This document shows, in pieces, positions 20,510-29,440 of a stretch of DNA of 34,846 nucleotides. The notes beneath the pieces are model-generated. The model was not told the origin of the DNA, made no database searches, and worked only from the letters and a program-made list of their open reading frames with translations. Positions within the stretch are counted from its first letter, which is position 1; the number at the start of each line of letters is the position of its first letter. Location of the stretch: IMG/VR virus record IMGVR_UViG_3300024239_000199, positions 1 to 34,846 of that record; one strand, 5' to 3'. The position numbers and the translations under genes were made by a program. This DNA comes from a virus.

Positions 20510-21979
20510 CTATTCTATTGCTATCCATTTATATGTTGCGTTTGCATCTCCTGTTGTTATTGTGAATCCATTTGAAGCAACTGACATATATGTCGATGGT
20601 ATGCTTTGTGTTATAGAATTATCACTTCTTAATTTAACAGCATTTCCATAAGGAAAGAAAAAATCTTCTTTATAAATTACATTAGCTGTTGAATGAGTTC
20701 CAGATGTGCCACCAGAAACAATTATTGAAGTTGGCTTAAAAGATAAGCCAGTAACACTTATATTCCAAGTGCCACTTGATGATACAACAGTTCCATTTGC
20801 ATACTTCTTTCCTGTGGAAATACTAGCCACTTTATTGATTAAATTACTAAGGCTATCTGTACCAACACTACTCTGTCCTTTGGCAGTTAAGTTTGTTGCT
20901 AAAGTATTTTTTAGAGTTTGAGTTTTAGTTTTGAGGGTAGCAAACGTATCCGTATTTAATAACGGAGAACCAATAACGTCTACCCAATTTTGTTTACCAT
21001 TATTGGCATTTGTAAAAAGTTCATTTATTGCCTTTACTAAAGATGTTTTATCAGTAGTATTTAGTGTCGCTAAGTCTCCCATAAGCGACGTAACTGTTTT
21101 GCCATTAGAGTCTTTAATATCATCTGTAGTAAGAGTAATGTCTGCGGTTAGATCTTTATTGTTAACTTTTCTAGTTTTATCTACCTTGTCATTTTGCAAG
21201 GCAATTACATCTGCAGATAACTTAGCAGCTATATCTCCATCTAGCTGTTGTTTAATGGTATTAAACCATGCTGTAAAGTCATTATTCCATTGGATTGTAT
21301 TGGCGTCATACCAGACATTAAACTGATTTAAAAATGCCTGAGTGTTAGTAGTGTACCAACTATCAAAGTCATCCTTTTTAGTTTGTGTCCAAGTTGCTAT
21401 ATCATTATCATAATTAGTCTGCTTCTGAGAGTACCAGCTCTGAAATTGATTAAATATTGCAGTGGTGTCCACTTGATCCACTACTCCATGGACTATGCCA
21501 CATAAACTATTATTTAATCTTAAATCTGTTATTTCTGCTTGGGTTATTTTAATTATCCCTTTATTAACTCTAATATCTGCTAATCCAAGTTCATAAGCAT
21601 CCGAATCTCGTTGTAAGGTCTTAGCTACTGCATTTGTAGCAAAGTCACCTTTCTTTACATAACATTTAATTTCTCTATTTAGAAAATCTAGCCTTAGTAC
21701 TACTCTATCGATACGATTAAGAGCTCCATCAGCAGGAGTTATTGCAATAATTAAATCATCTGTATTTTCATAGAAGTAACCATTAATCCATGCCTTACCT
21801 AGTTTAATCCTTATATTCATATTATTGTCTACACCTACAGCCTGAAGGCCCGTAGATGGATTAGGAAATACACCATTGCCAATGAAAGAACTGAAATATC
21901 TTGCATAATCTTCAGCTAGATATACCCTGTCCCAATCTTCCCCAACAAGTTCTGCATTAAAAAAAGAACTTCTTTCCAT
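20510..21979 (-). CDS. Baseplate upper / tail fibre protein
   Basis: The 489-residue protein has an N-terminal domain (about 1-165; FFNAELVGEDWDRVYLAEDY, GLQAVGVDNNMNIRIKLGKA) of the kind that attaches fibres to baseplates. A central helical stalk with repeated Trp-Tyr segments follows (FNQFQSWYSQKQ, TWTQTKKDDFDSWYTTN, FNVWYDANTIQWNNDFTAWF). The C-terminus is Ser/Thr/Gly-rich beta structure (VSSSGTWNISVTGLSFKPTS), probably the host-binding part. Its start overlaps the stop of the preceding tail protein by one base. It is expected to determine host range. Confidence 0.8.
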   Translation of the reverse strand: MERSSFFNAELVGEDWDRVYLAEDYARYFSSFIGNGVFPNPSTGLQAVGVDNNMNIRIKLGKAWINGYFYENTDDLIIAITPADGALNRIDRVVLRLDFLNREIKCYVKKGDFATNAVAKTLQRDSDAYELGLADIRVNKGIIKITQAEITDLRLNNSLCGIVHGVVDQVDTTAIFNQFQSWYSQKQTNYDNDIATWTQTKKDDFDSWYTTNTQAFLNQFNVWYDANTIQWNNDFTAWFNTIKQQLDGDIAAKLSADVIALQNDKVDKTRKVNNKDLTADITLTTDDIKDSNGKTVTSLMGDLATLNTTDKTSLVKAINELFTNANNGKQNWVDVIGSPLLNTDTFATLKTKTQTLKNTLATNLTAKGQSSVGTDSLSNLINKVASISTGKKYANGTVVSSSGTWNISVTGLSFKPTSIIVSGGTSGTHSTANVIYKEDFFFPYGNAVKLRSDNSITQSIPSTYMSVASNGFTITTGDANATYKWIAIE

Positions 21980-23130
21980 TACCTCACCATCCTTTTTATT
22001 TTATCTATTAGTGTTGGAATGTTGTTTCCAAAGGTAGGGTTAATCTCAACTTTTCCACCTTCATAAACTTCTTCTATTTCTGTTATTCTTGTGTCCACCT
22101 GTAACCCCCATCTTTTGTCCTGTATCGTAACCATATCCCCTAAGTCATAATCTATCTTGTAGATATTATTACCCCTAGTATTAATCTTGCTTTCGAAAGT
22201 CTTAATTTCAGTGCATTCTGCAAGTTTTTCAGTGCCTCTTTGCTTTAATAGTGGTATATACTCAACATCATTCATTTGTACTTCAGTGTCCTCATAAATT
22301 GTATTGCCATTTTCGTCTTTCTCACCAGTTGAAGTTGATATAATTTTTTTATCAGATATATCCTTAGCATCTGTAAATAGCTCATATCTATCCAATCCAC
22401 TTGCAAATCCTACACTAGTCTTTTTTCTTAATACCCCTTCTCCTGCTCCTGCAACTAAAGTAACATTTCTAAAATTATTACTACTATCTGTATATTGTTG
22501 CTCTAATATATTTTCAAAATCTCTAGAAAAAATGCAAGGAGCAATAGTATTCTGATTAACAGTTCTATTGACTCCTTTATATACCTCGAATATTATCTTT
22601 TTATTAATATAATCTAAGTTATTTCTAAATCCTAGCTGACTAGTTTCAGCTATTTCTTCTACTGCTTCAATTAGATTTTTGTAGGATATACTTTTATTTA
22701 CTCTTTCTGTATACCCTTTTAACTCTCCTAGTATAAGGTTAGGTATTATTCTTTCACTTGGACAACTAATTGCATTTTTATTAACTAAATTCCTCATGGC
22801 TAATTCACTAGAGCTATTAAGATTATCATTACCCCATATTATTCTTCTATCTAAATAGCTAGTAATAAATTTACCATTTACAGTTACTATTTCCTCACCA
22901 TTTGTATTCAAAGATATATTTATAGTTTCTATATATCCTGCTTCAGTATCTCCACTACCTTTGTAAAGAATATTTTCTCTTTTTAGTAAGTTAATAGTTT
23001 CATCATCTGCCAATGGAACAACTAGTTGAAATCTGCCACTTTTAAAATAACTTCTTGTCCACATAAGAGATGTGAACTTATCAATTATTCCTATTAACTC
23101 TAAGTTCCTATTTAAAACTTTTAGTTCCAT
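21979..23130 (-). CDS. Tail protein, ReqiPepy6 gp37-like (Tal N-domain type)
   Basis: A 383-residue tail-tip protein of the siphovirus gp37-like family: MELKVLNRNLELIGIIDKFT, then WTRSYFKSGRFQLVVPL, the hub fold with DRRIIWG and the closing DYDLGDMVTIQDKRWGLQVDTRITEIEE. The family corresponds to the N-terminal hub of tail-associated lysins; no peptidase domain follows here. It sits directly after the distal tail protein and before the fibre protein, the standard tail-tip order. It should form the central hub that holds the baseplate. Confidence 0.85.
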   Translation of the reverse strand: MELKVLNRNLELIGIIDKFTSLMWTRSYFKSGRFQLVVPLADDETINLLKRENILYKGSGDTEAGYIETINISLNTNGEEIVTVNGKFITSYLDRRIIWGNDNLNSSSELAMRNLVNKNAISCPSERIIPNLILGELKGYTERVNKSISYKNLIEAVEEIAETSQLGFRNNLDYINKKIIFEVYKGVNRTVNQNTIAPCIFSRDFENILEQQYTDSSNNFRNVTLVAGAGEGVLRKKTSVGFASGLDRYELFTDAKDISDKKIISTSTGEKDENGNTIYEDTEVQMNDVEYIPLLKQRGTEKLAECTEIKTFESKINTRGNNIYKIDYDLGDMVTIQDKRWGLQVDTRITEIEEVYEGGKVEINPTFGNNIPTLIDKIKRMVR

Positions 23131-23134
23131 GTTA

Positions 23135-24007
23135 TTACACCCCCAAATATTTAGGACTAAAGTATATGTTAATTTCTAGGTTACTTGGGTTTGTGTCTGC
23201 ATCATATCTTAGGAGATTATCTCCAACTTCTAACTGTAAGAATGTATCCCCTCCACCTAAATCTATAAGATTAAGAATGTTAGTAGTAACACCATTTAAG
23301 ATATTTTCTACTCTTTTTTCTCCATAATTAGTATTAACTTTTATAACTTCTCCAGCCACCATTGATTTATTAATTTTTATATACTCTCTAGTATTAACAT
23401 TGAATAATGATGGATTGCTCAATGTTCCTTTGGCTTTAAATTCAATTATCATACCTGTTTCAACATCACCCTTATTGTAAATATTAACAATAAGGCTTGG
23501 TTGTTTAAGACCCATTATAATACCTTTTGATTTTGATATCCCTAAAGGAAAATGAAACTGTCCTTTCCATAGAGCTATATTTTCTTTACTTTCAACTATA
23601 TCCATCCAAAATGGATTATTAGCTGTGAAATTTATCAAACCTTTAGTAACAGTTGAATTTACTTTACTAAAAAAAGGTAGCGCATTAATTATGCATTTAG
23701 ATTTTATCTCTTTAATGTTATCTTTATAAAATAAGTATCCTTCACCAAACCTTGGGTTAACTACTTTATTTATTTTATTACGATAATTAATTAGTTCTTC
23801 TTCACTTTCAGCAATAATTAAGAATTCTATTGTTTTATCATTTACATCAAGCGTATTACCTAAATAAGTCGCTCCATCCTGATTCATTCCCTTATTACTA
23901 TGAATATTTACTTTTCCAGTTTCAACAAAGTTCAACAACATAAGTGGAGCAGAATTAGTTAGTTCTAATTCTGCTCCTAAGCTATTTCTATATGTTAGTT
24001 TTTTCAA
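23135..24007 (-). CDS. Distal tail protein (Dit)
   Basis: The 290-residue protein starts at TTG 24007 behind GGGGGTGAATTAG. The N-terminal half (KLTYRNSLGAELELTNSAPL ... DKTIEFLIIAESEEELINYR) matches phage tail/Dit proteins that form the hexameric ring at the tail end. The C-terminal half is a galectin-like beta region (TGMIIEFKAKGTLSNPSLFN). It lies between tape measure and gp37-like genes, as expected. It connects the tail tube to the hub. Confidence 0.85.
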   Translation of the reverse strand: MKKLTYRNSLGAELELTNSAPLMLLNFVETGKVNIHSNKGMNQDGATYLGNTLDVNDKTIEFLIIAESEEELINYRNKINKVVNPRFGEGYLFYKDNIKEIKSKCIINALPFFSKVNSTVTKGLINFTANNPFWMDIVESKENIALWKGQFHFPLGISKSKGIIMGLKQPSLIVNIYNKGDVETGMIIEFKAKGTLSNPSLFNVNTREYIKINKSMVAGEVIKVNTNYGEKRVENILNGVTTNILNLIDLGGGDTFLQLEVGDNLLRYDADTNPSNLEINIYFSPKYLGV

Positions 24008-24019
24008 CTAATTCACCCC

Positions 24020-27013
24020 CTATGATTGTAATGCTAACTCCTGAAGAACTCTTCTATTTTGTCTAGCAGTTTCAGCTGGACTTAATGCAGTAGGGCTATA
24101 GATGTTAACTGTTTGCTTTATACCACTAATACCACTATTGGTTGCAGCTCTATTGGATGATACTGAAATATTTCCACTAGTTACACTTGGATTAACAGCC
24201 CTAGCCATAGCCTGTGATTGTCTAGAAATTTCTCCTATGGTACTCTTAATGCCCAGTGCAAATCCGTCTCCAGTATATTCTCCCATTTTCATCATAACCC
24301 TTGAAGGTGAGTGAATATCAAGTATATTTCTAACCTTATCAGTTATAGCACTAGTAACACTTGTTATAGCATCCTTCACTGCAGTTATTTTGGATTTTAT
24401 ACCATCTATAAGCCCTTGTACTACATTCTTTCCTATATCAATTAATTTCTCTGGCAGTTCCTTAAAAGTATTCACTATACCTTGGCTTATATCTTGTGCA
24501 GCTTGTTTTATATTTATTAAGGTAGATACTATACCATTTTTCATGGCTGTGAACATTGTTACCGCTAAATTTCTAAGTGTTTCTGGAAGTGCTTTAAAGA
24601 AATCTAATATACTATTCCAAACATTTACTATTGTAATTTTGATAGCATTTGTAAATGTTACTATTGTATTTTTTAACCCTTCCCAAGCATTACTTGCAAG
24701 TGTTTTAATACTTTCCCATAGATTTGATAGAAATAGTTTTAACTTCTCCCAAATAGTAGTTGTTAGGTTTTTAATGCCATTCCAGGCATTTGTAATATAC
24801 CCTTTAATTATGTCTAGCGCCCCTGAAAATACTTGTTTAATTCCTTCCCATATATTGTTTAATCCCTCTTTTATATTATTCCAAATCTGTATTACATCTT
24901 CTTGTAATTTTGTAAAATTTCCAGTTACAAGGTCAAGTATCAACAAAATTGCACCTAAAAATATATTTTTTATCACTTGCCAAATACCTTCGCAGTACAT
25001 TTTTAAGCCATCAAAAATTTCTTTGATTCCATTTAATAACCAATCAAACTTATCTACAACAAAGTTAATGATTACATCAATAACGCTCTGAAATATACTC
25101 CTTATGCTTTCCCATATAGAAGAAAAGAAACTCTTAATTCCTTCCCAAATTGTTGATATTGTATTCTTAATACTATCCCACATTTCGCTTAAAAAACTAG
25201 AAATAGCTTCTACTGTAGTATTAAATGTTTCTTTTATACTATCCCATGTATTCGAAAAGAAATCTTTAAGTCCACTCCATAGATTAGAAGCAACTTCTTT
25301 AATAGATTCCCAGCAATTTGCTAAAAAAACTTTAACTTCATCCCAGTTTTTATATAAAGCTACTCCTATAGCAATTAATGCTGTAATGACTCCTATAACA
25401 ATTAATACTGGTGCAGCTATAGCTCCAATACTTACACCAAAAGCTCCAGCAGCAGCTGTAATAGCTGTAATAATTGGCGCTAAACCCATTATTATACCTA
25501 TTAATATTCCTATAGCAGTTACTACTGCTGCTATAGTAGCAGCCAAAGTTGGATTATCAGAAACCCACTCAGCAATTTTTCCTATAACCCCAGCAATAGT
25601 TTCTAATAATGGTGATAATGCTAATTTTAATTTTGCCATTGCTTGTTCCATTTGTACCGCTGGATCTGCACTAAGTTGTTGTGTAGATTGATTTAAATCA
25701 TCTTGATTTTGCTTTGCAGTTGTAAGATGATTTCCCATATTTAATAATGTATCTGTTATATTGGTTCCTTGGTCTTCCCACATAGTCCCGAAAAATTGAA
25801 CTCCTAAGGCGTTTCTAGTAGTTTCATCCTTTACACTTAATAAGGCTTGTGCTACATCTTGCATAGCCTTTTTACCCTCTTCTCCACCTCGTGAAACTGC
25901 TTGACCCCACTTCTGAAGTTGTTCAGTTGAAACGCTTGTACCTTTTAATAATTCCTGTGTAGCCTTAGGAACTTCTTGACCGAATTCAGCTAATTTAATT
26001 CTTCCTTCTTTAAGCCCATCTAACAAATTATCTATATTCCAAGTACCAGTTTCAACTCCAGCTGCCATAATTGCTTGTATTTCCTGTGCATTATATCCTG
26101 CTGCACTTAATTGAGTACCATACTCAGCTATTATGTCTAATTGCTCAGGTGGAAAACCCATTTTTAAAAGTGCATTGGTAAGTCCTAATGCTTCTTCGTT
26201 GGATATATTTAAGGCGCTTGAAATTTCATTTGTCTCTTGTATTAATTCATTAAAATCAATTCCTGAATAAGCTTTAGCAATTGTAGCGGCTCCTTGAACT
26301 ACTGCGGTGTTAGACTCATTACTCGCATCTTTATTCAGTGCCCACTGTCTACGAACTCCTTCTAATGCTTCCTCCGCGTCTACCCCATAGCTAGATACCG
26401 TATTAATTGCTTGTTTAACAGATTCAATGCTTTCAGGAGGTACATCCATAGATATTTCTATTTTCGTATTTAAAGATGCTATATCTAATGCATCTTCTAT
26501 AACATCTGAAATACCTTTCCCTGAGGCTGCTCCAGCAAGTAAATTAGTTAATTCTCCACCTAAGTCTTTAACTTCTTCTCCTGCACTTTCTGCTTCTTTT
26601 TGAATGTCTTGAAAGTCACTTTTTAAATTAGTCGTAGCCTTTACATCATCAATTGAAGCCAGTTCTTTCTTAAATTTGTCAAGTTTACTTTCAGTTTGAA
26701 TTATTTCTCTCTGAAAGGCTCTATACTGGTCTGCTCCAATATCTCCACTCTGAAATTGTTTTTCCACTTGAGTTTGTGCACTTTTAAGTTGTTCTAGTTT
26801 CTTTGTCGTAGTCTCTACTTGTTGAGATAACAATTGTTGCTTTTGTGCTACTAGCTCAATGTTGCCTGGATTAAATTTCAATGCCATTTCAACTTCTCTA
26901 AGTTCACTTTGAAGATCCCTAGATTGTTTATTTACATCTTGCAATGCTTTGTCTAATCCTTTGGTAGAGCCATCAATTTCAATAGTAATACCTTTTATTT
27001 TACTGTTTGCCAT
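24020..27013 (-). CDS. Tail tape measure protein
   Basis: The 997-residue protein sets tail length; at about 0.15 nm per residue the tail would be near 150 nm. An N-terminal coiled coil (GSTKGLDKALQDVNKQSRDL, typical TMP start) precedes a Phage_min_tail region (about 180-450). Hydrophobic segments follow (about 485-555; ATIAAVVTAIGILIGIIMGL, PVLIVIGVITALIAIGVALY). Then comes a long series of 11-residue Trp repeats (568-644 and 711-787), and a C-terminal SITDKVRNILDIHSPSRVMM motif found in many Gram-positive phage TMPs. It lies after the tail chaperone genes. Confidence 0.93.
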   Translation of the reverse strand: MANSKIKGITIEIDGSTKGLDKALQDVNKQSRDLQSELREVEMALKFNPGNIELVAQKQQLLSQQVETTTKKLEQLKSAQTQVEKQFQSGDIGADQYRAFQREIIQTESKLDKFKKELASIDDVKATTNLKSDFQDIQKEAESAGEEVKDLGGELTNLLAGAASGKGISDVIEDALDIASLNTKIEISMDVPPESIESVKQAINTVSSYGVDAEEALEGVRRQWALNKDASNESNTAVVQGAATIAKAYSGIDFNELIQETNEISSALNISNEEALGLTNALLKMGFPPEQLDIIAEYGTQLSAAGYNAQEIQAIMAAGVETGTWNIDNLLDGLKEGRIKLAEFGQEVPKATQELLKGTSVSTEQLQKWGQAVSRGGEEGKKAMQDVAQALLSVKDETTRNALGVQFFGTMWEDQGTNITDTLLNMGNHLTTAKQNQDDLNQSTQQLSADPAVQMEQAMAKLKLALSPLLETIAGVIGKIAEWVSDNPTLAATIAAVVTAIGILIGIIMGLAPIITAITAAAGAFGVSIGAIAAPVLIVIGVITALIAIGVALYKNWDEVKVFLANCWESIKEVASNLWSGLKDFFSNTWDSIKETFNTTVEAISSFLSEMWDSIKNTISTIWEGIKSFFSSIWESIRSIFQSVIDVIINFVVDKFDWLLNGIKEIFDGLKMYCEGIWQVIKNIFLGAILLILDLVTGNFTKLQEDVIQIWNNIKEGLNNIWEGIKQVFSGALDIIKGYITNAWNGIKNLTTTIWEKLKLFLSNLWESIKTLASNAWEGLKNTIVTFTNAIKITIVNVWNSILDFFKALPETLRNLAVTMFTAMKNGIVSTLINIKQAAQDISQGIVNTFKELPEKLIDIGKNVVQGLIDGIKSKITAVKDAITSVTSAITDKVRNILDIHSPSRVMMKMGEYTGDGFALGIKSTIGEISRQSQAMARAVNPSVTSGNISVSSNRAATNSGISGIKQTVNIYSPTALSPAETARQNRRVLQELALQS
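24653..25312 (-). repeat. 11-residue Trp repeats in tape measure
   Basis: The coding sequence repeats a 33-base unit encoding W-[E/D/N]-[S/G/N]-[I/L]-K-x6. Trp starts occur at residues 568, 579, 590, 612, 623 and 634, and again at 711, 722, 744, 755, 766 and 777. The regular hendecad spacing suggests a continuous helical rod. Confidence 0.8.
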
Positions 27014-27028
27014 ATTCTCACCTCACTT

Positions 27029-27567
27029 TTAGAAAGAATCAAAATCATTTTGATTTGCTATTTTTGTTTTAGACTTTTTATTAGGGTTATTCATTTCAAT
27101 CCATTCCTCTATATAATCAAGGCACATTCCAATTGTCATATCCTCTAAATCTTCCCTATATAATTCACATTTTTTACATAAGAAAAGGAATGATTCAGTA
27201 GTAATTACATCATCATCCCCTTCTGACTTATCTATTTTTTTTTAGTAGCAATACTCGCAGTAATCATATCTTGAATTTCAGGTATTATTTCAAATAGTGG
27301 AAATTCCTCAAATTCATCTAGCCATAAAATAGGCTCTGAAATAGATTTATCTGCTGTTTTCGCTAAACTCCAAATAATATTATAAAACACTTCAAAATCA
27401 ACATTTTCTAAAGATTCATAATTGCCATCTTTAAAATTACTTAACTTATTTAACTTTATTAATTCTGCAAAGTAATCTTTTCCAAACTGTGCTTTGAATC
27501 TTAATGGAGTTGCAGCAGTAGACTTTAATTTAACTTCTTTACCATCAATTAAAATTGACTTTTCCAT
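27029..27567 (-). CDS. Tail assembly chaperone, frameshifted long form (GT type)
   Basis: After nine adenines at the end of the short chaperone frame, the -1 frame continues without a stop: IDKSEGDDDVITTESFLFLC, then KKCELYREDLEDMTIGMCLD, ending at TAA 27029. A -1 slip on A-AAA-AAA would fuse these 68 residues to the 111-residue short form, about 179 residues in total. This is the lambda G/GT arrangement, in which a minor fused product coats the tape measure during tail assembly. The extension has no good start of its own, and the tape measure gene begins 15 bases later. Confidence 0.8.
27232..27567 (-). CDS. Tail assembly chaperone, short form (G type)
   Basis: A 111-residue protein (MEKSILIDGKEVKLKSTAAT, then RFKAQFGKDYFAELIKLNKL and a helical end) of the Gram-positive phage tail chaperone family, like gp14/XkdN-type proteins. 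It ends SIATKKK directly before TAG, and the three Lys codons are the slippery A-run. It lies between the major tail protein and the tape measure gene, as lambda G does. It would be the abundant product, with the -1 fusion the minor one. Confidence 0.82.
   Translation of the reverse strand: MEKSILIDGKEVKLKSTAATPLRFKAQFGKDYFAELIKLNKLSNFKDGNYESLENVDFEVFYNIIWSLAKTADKSISEPILWLDEFEEFPLFEIIPEIQDMITASIATKKK
27235..27243 (-). other. Programmed -1 frameshift site
   Basis: Nine consecutive A residues on the coding strand (AAA AAA AAA before TAG) supply the A-AAA-AAA heptamer needed for tandem slippage. The -1 frame is open for 68 codons afterwards. The site is in the conserved position for tail chaperone frameshifting. 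Confidence 0.78.
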
Positions 27568-27578
27568 CTAATCACCTC

Positions 27579-28145
27579 TTAAGCTCCCACTTTCTCATAT
27601 ACTTTTGTGTACCACGCATTATAAATATTCTCTGGAGTAGATGCAGTAGTTTTAGTTTTAACTGCTAAATCCGTTTCTCTTGGAGATGCTACAAATGTAA
27701 GTTCATTAGCATTAGGTTCAGCTGTATTAGTTTTAGTACTTGACCCAACAGTGGGTCTATTAGCTGTGCAATTGTAAAGTATATGTCTGGTTGCTTTAAC
27801 ATCCCCATCAAACTCAAATAACAAAGCGAATGGTTTGCCTTTACTTGTAGCTTTTTCTGTTATTACCATATCAGTTTCATCTTTCTCTTCTCCAAGTGCA
27901 TCTATAGCAAATTTTTCTGGAATATTGGCAATGCTTAAAGTACCATCATAGCCTTGATTATTTGCAGCTGAATAATATAGTACATCATCTGCATAAAATT
28001 CTGTCATGTCTCCACGTGGTTCAATAGACAATTCTATACCACCTGGCATTGAAACTGGAGTTTCATAAGTAATTACACCTGCAACAATTGTAAATGGTGC
28101 ATAATGGACATTCTTCAATCCAAAGGTTATTTTATTTTCTGCCAT
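27579..28145 (-). CDS. Major tail protein
   Basis: The 188-residue protein (MAENKITFGLKNVHYAPFTI, then TPVSMPGGIELSIEPRGDMT and GYDGTLSIANIPEKFAIDAL) is of the phi13-type major tail protein family, which forms the tail tube. The segments on ADDVLYYSAANNQGYDGTLS and the late KPFALLFEFDGD are typical. ATG 28145 lies right at the stop of the tail completion gene. Its place ahead of the chaperones is the standard one. Confidence 0.88.
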   Translation of the reverse strand: MAENKITFGLKNVHYAPFTIVAGVITYETPVSMPGGIELSIEPRGDMTEFYADDVLYYSAANNQGYDGTLSIANIPEKFAIDALGEEKDETDMVITEKATSKGKPFALLFEFDGDVKATRHILYNCTANRPTVGSSTKTNTAEPNANELTFVASPRETDLAVKTKTTASTPENIYNAWYTKVYEKVGA

Positions 28146-28475
28146 TTATATCAACCTCACTTCATATATTTTTTGAAATAAATTTTCTGATTCTAACCAT
28201 GTTTCTATGGTTTCATAGGGTATATTATTTTCATCTAATAAATATTCTAGTGTCTTTTCAGCTTGAAGATCTTTAAGGCTTGTATAAAGTTCTATTTGAA
28301 TATTATTAATTCTTTTATATACTTTATCATCTGCGAACAAATTTGAAGAATAAGGTACTAAATAAGTAATGTAAGGTGGACTGGGTCCTGGATTATCTTC
28401 AGTTGCTACAAAATGAGAATAAGCTACAGGATATCCCGTAGCCTTTAATATTGTGTTTAGTTCTGTTAGTATCAA
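28146..28475 (-). CDS. Tail terminator/completion protein
   Basis: A 109-residue protein (MILTELNTILKATGYPVAYS ... PSPPYITYLVPYSSNLFADD, then NNIQIELYTSLKDLQAEKTL) whose PPYITYL strand and final helix-strand pattern are typical of small siphophage tail completion proteins just before the major tail protein. It overlaps the HK97 gp10-like gene by four bases. It probably caps the tail tube before joining to the head. Confidence 0.72.
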   Translation of the reverse strand: MILTELNTILKATGYPVAYSHFVATEDNPGPSPPYITYLVPYSSNLFADDKVYKRINNIQIELYTSLKDLQAEKTLEYLLDENNIPYETIETWLESENLFQKIYEVRLI

Positions 28476-28828
28476 CCTTTAATCACCTTCTCTACTTTTT
28501 CTAAAAATCCATTAATTGCTTTTTCTTCAGCAGGTCTAATATGGACTTTGGGTGATACTCTCCCACCATTTACTTTTGCATGTCCATATTCTAAAAGGTG
28601 AGTTAATTGATAATCTGTTTTATTATGAACTATTTGAGCAGTATCAACTTTCTTAACTGCCCAACCTTTAGCATAATCTCCAGAATCTTTAGGACTAGAT
28701 TCTTTTAAATTATTTACGGTATCCTTTGCAACTTCAAGTTTAGCTTTCTCTAAGCCCTCTGTAATCTCTATAGTGTACTCTTTTAATGCTTTAGCTATTT
28801 CTTTAGATATATCATTTATATTAGTCAT
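28472..28828 (-). CDS. HK97 gp10-like head-tail/tail protein
   Basis: The 118-residue product has a helical start (DISKEIAKALKEYTIEITEG, LEKAKLEVAKDTVNNLKESS), then PKDSGDYAKGWAVKKVDTAQ and LLEYGHAKVNGGRVSPKVHI. The last motif, LEYGHAxxxGG, is a hallmark of the HK97 gp10 family. It lies between the head-closure and tail completion genes and is part of the connector/tail-joining set. Confidence 0.88.
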   Translation of the reverse strand: MTNINDISKEIAKALKEYTIEITEGLEKAKLEVAKDTVNNLKESSPKDSGDYAKGWAVKKVDTAQIVHNKTDYQLTHLLEYGHAKVNGGRVSPKVHIRPAEEKAINGFLEKVEKVIKG

Positions 28829-28830
28829 AG

Positions 28831-29121
28831 TTATACCTTCTCACAAGTAAGTTCTACTTCTTCAGGACCAGTTGCATAAGTACGAATTACCTTGTACTTT
28901 TTACCTTCAAATTCAACTTGCTTTTCTCCATTGTATTCATAACTGTGGATTACAAATATAATCGTTGGTTTTAACCCATTAACGGCTGCATTATAAAACT
29001 CAGTACGTCCAACTGATTTAACATCACAGAATATACTATTTTTAACCTCAATAGGTATTTGATTTCCTATTTCATCAAAGTTATAAGTTTCTTGAATAAG
29101 ATTTATTTCATTAACCCACAT
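28831..29121 (-). CDS. Head closure (head-tail joining) protein
   Basis: A 96-residue protein (MWVNEINLIQETYNFDEIGN, then EVKNSIFCDVKSVGRTEFYN and FEGKKYKVIRTYATGPEEVE) matching the SPP1 gp16/phage_H_T_join kind, a small beta barrel. The first and last segments are the conserved strands. It overlaps the preceding connector gene by one base. It would seal the connector after packaging. Confidence 0.82.
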   Translation of the reverse strand: MWVNEINLIQETYNFDEIGNQIPIEVKNSIFCDVKSVGRTEFYNAAVNGLKPTIIFVIHSYEYNGEKQVEFEGKKYKVIRTYATGPEEVELTCEKV

Positions 29122-29396
29122 TATACAATCACCTCTGTATTGTAATCAGAGCATAAAGCCAAAGATTGTTTTAGTAAATCATAAGATTTTTGATATTTAT
29201 CACTATCTTTATTGTCTAGTCCAAAATTAGCCTTACAATACACTATTATTGCTCGTTGAATTAATGGATCTAATTCATTTATAACTTTTATTCCGCTGAT
29301 ACTTAAATCTAACTTACAAGCCTCTATTAAATCTGATATTTCAGTATCCATTACACTAGATTTAATCCTAAGTGCTAATTTTACTTTCCCTAGCAT
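29121..29396 (-). CDS. Head-tail connector (gp6/YqbG-like)
   Basis: The 91-residue protein (MLGKVKLALRIKSSVMDTEI, then SDLIEACKLDLSISGIKVIN and PLIQRAIIVYCKANFG) is the all-helical gp6-like adaptor that attaches under the portal ring. The pattern LRI-x(4)-DTEISDLIEACK-x-DL-x3-G is characteristic. It follows the capsid gene after an intergenic hairpin. It is first of the four connector/tail-completion genes. Confidence 0.88.
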   Translation of the reverse strand: MLGKVKLALRIKSSVMDTEISDLIEACKLDLSISGIKVINELDPLIQRAIIVYCKANFGLDNKDSDKYQKSYDLLKQSLALCSDYNTEVIV

Positions 29397-29416
29397 TTTA
29401 TACCTCCTAAAGAGGA

Positions 29417-29440
29417 AAGGTTACGTAAAAACGTAACCTT
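29417..29440 (-). terminator. Hairpin downstream of capsid gene
   Basis: AAGGTTACGT (29417-29426) and ACGTAACCTT (29431-29440) make a perfect 10-bp stem with a four-base loop, overlapping the capsid stop codon. No T-run follows on the minus strand. It would protect the capsid message or lower read-through into the connector genes rather than fully terminate. Confidence 0.6.

Noticed and set aside
24102-25691. Long plus-strand open frames opposite the tape measure gene
   Set aside because: They are shadows of the repetitive, hydrophobic tape measure codons; they lack ribosome-binding sites and resemble no protein.
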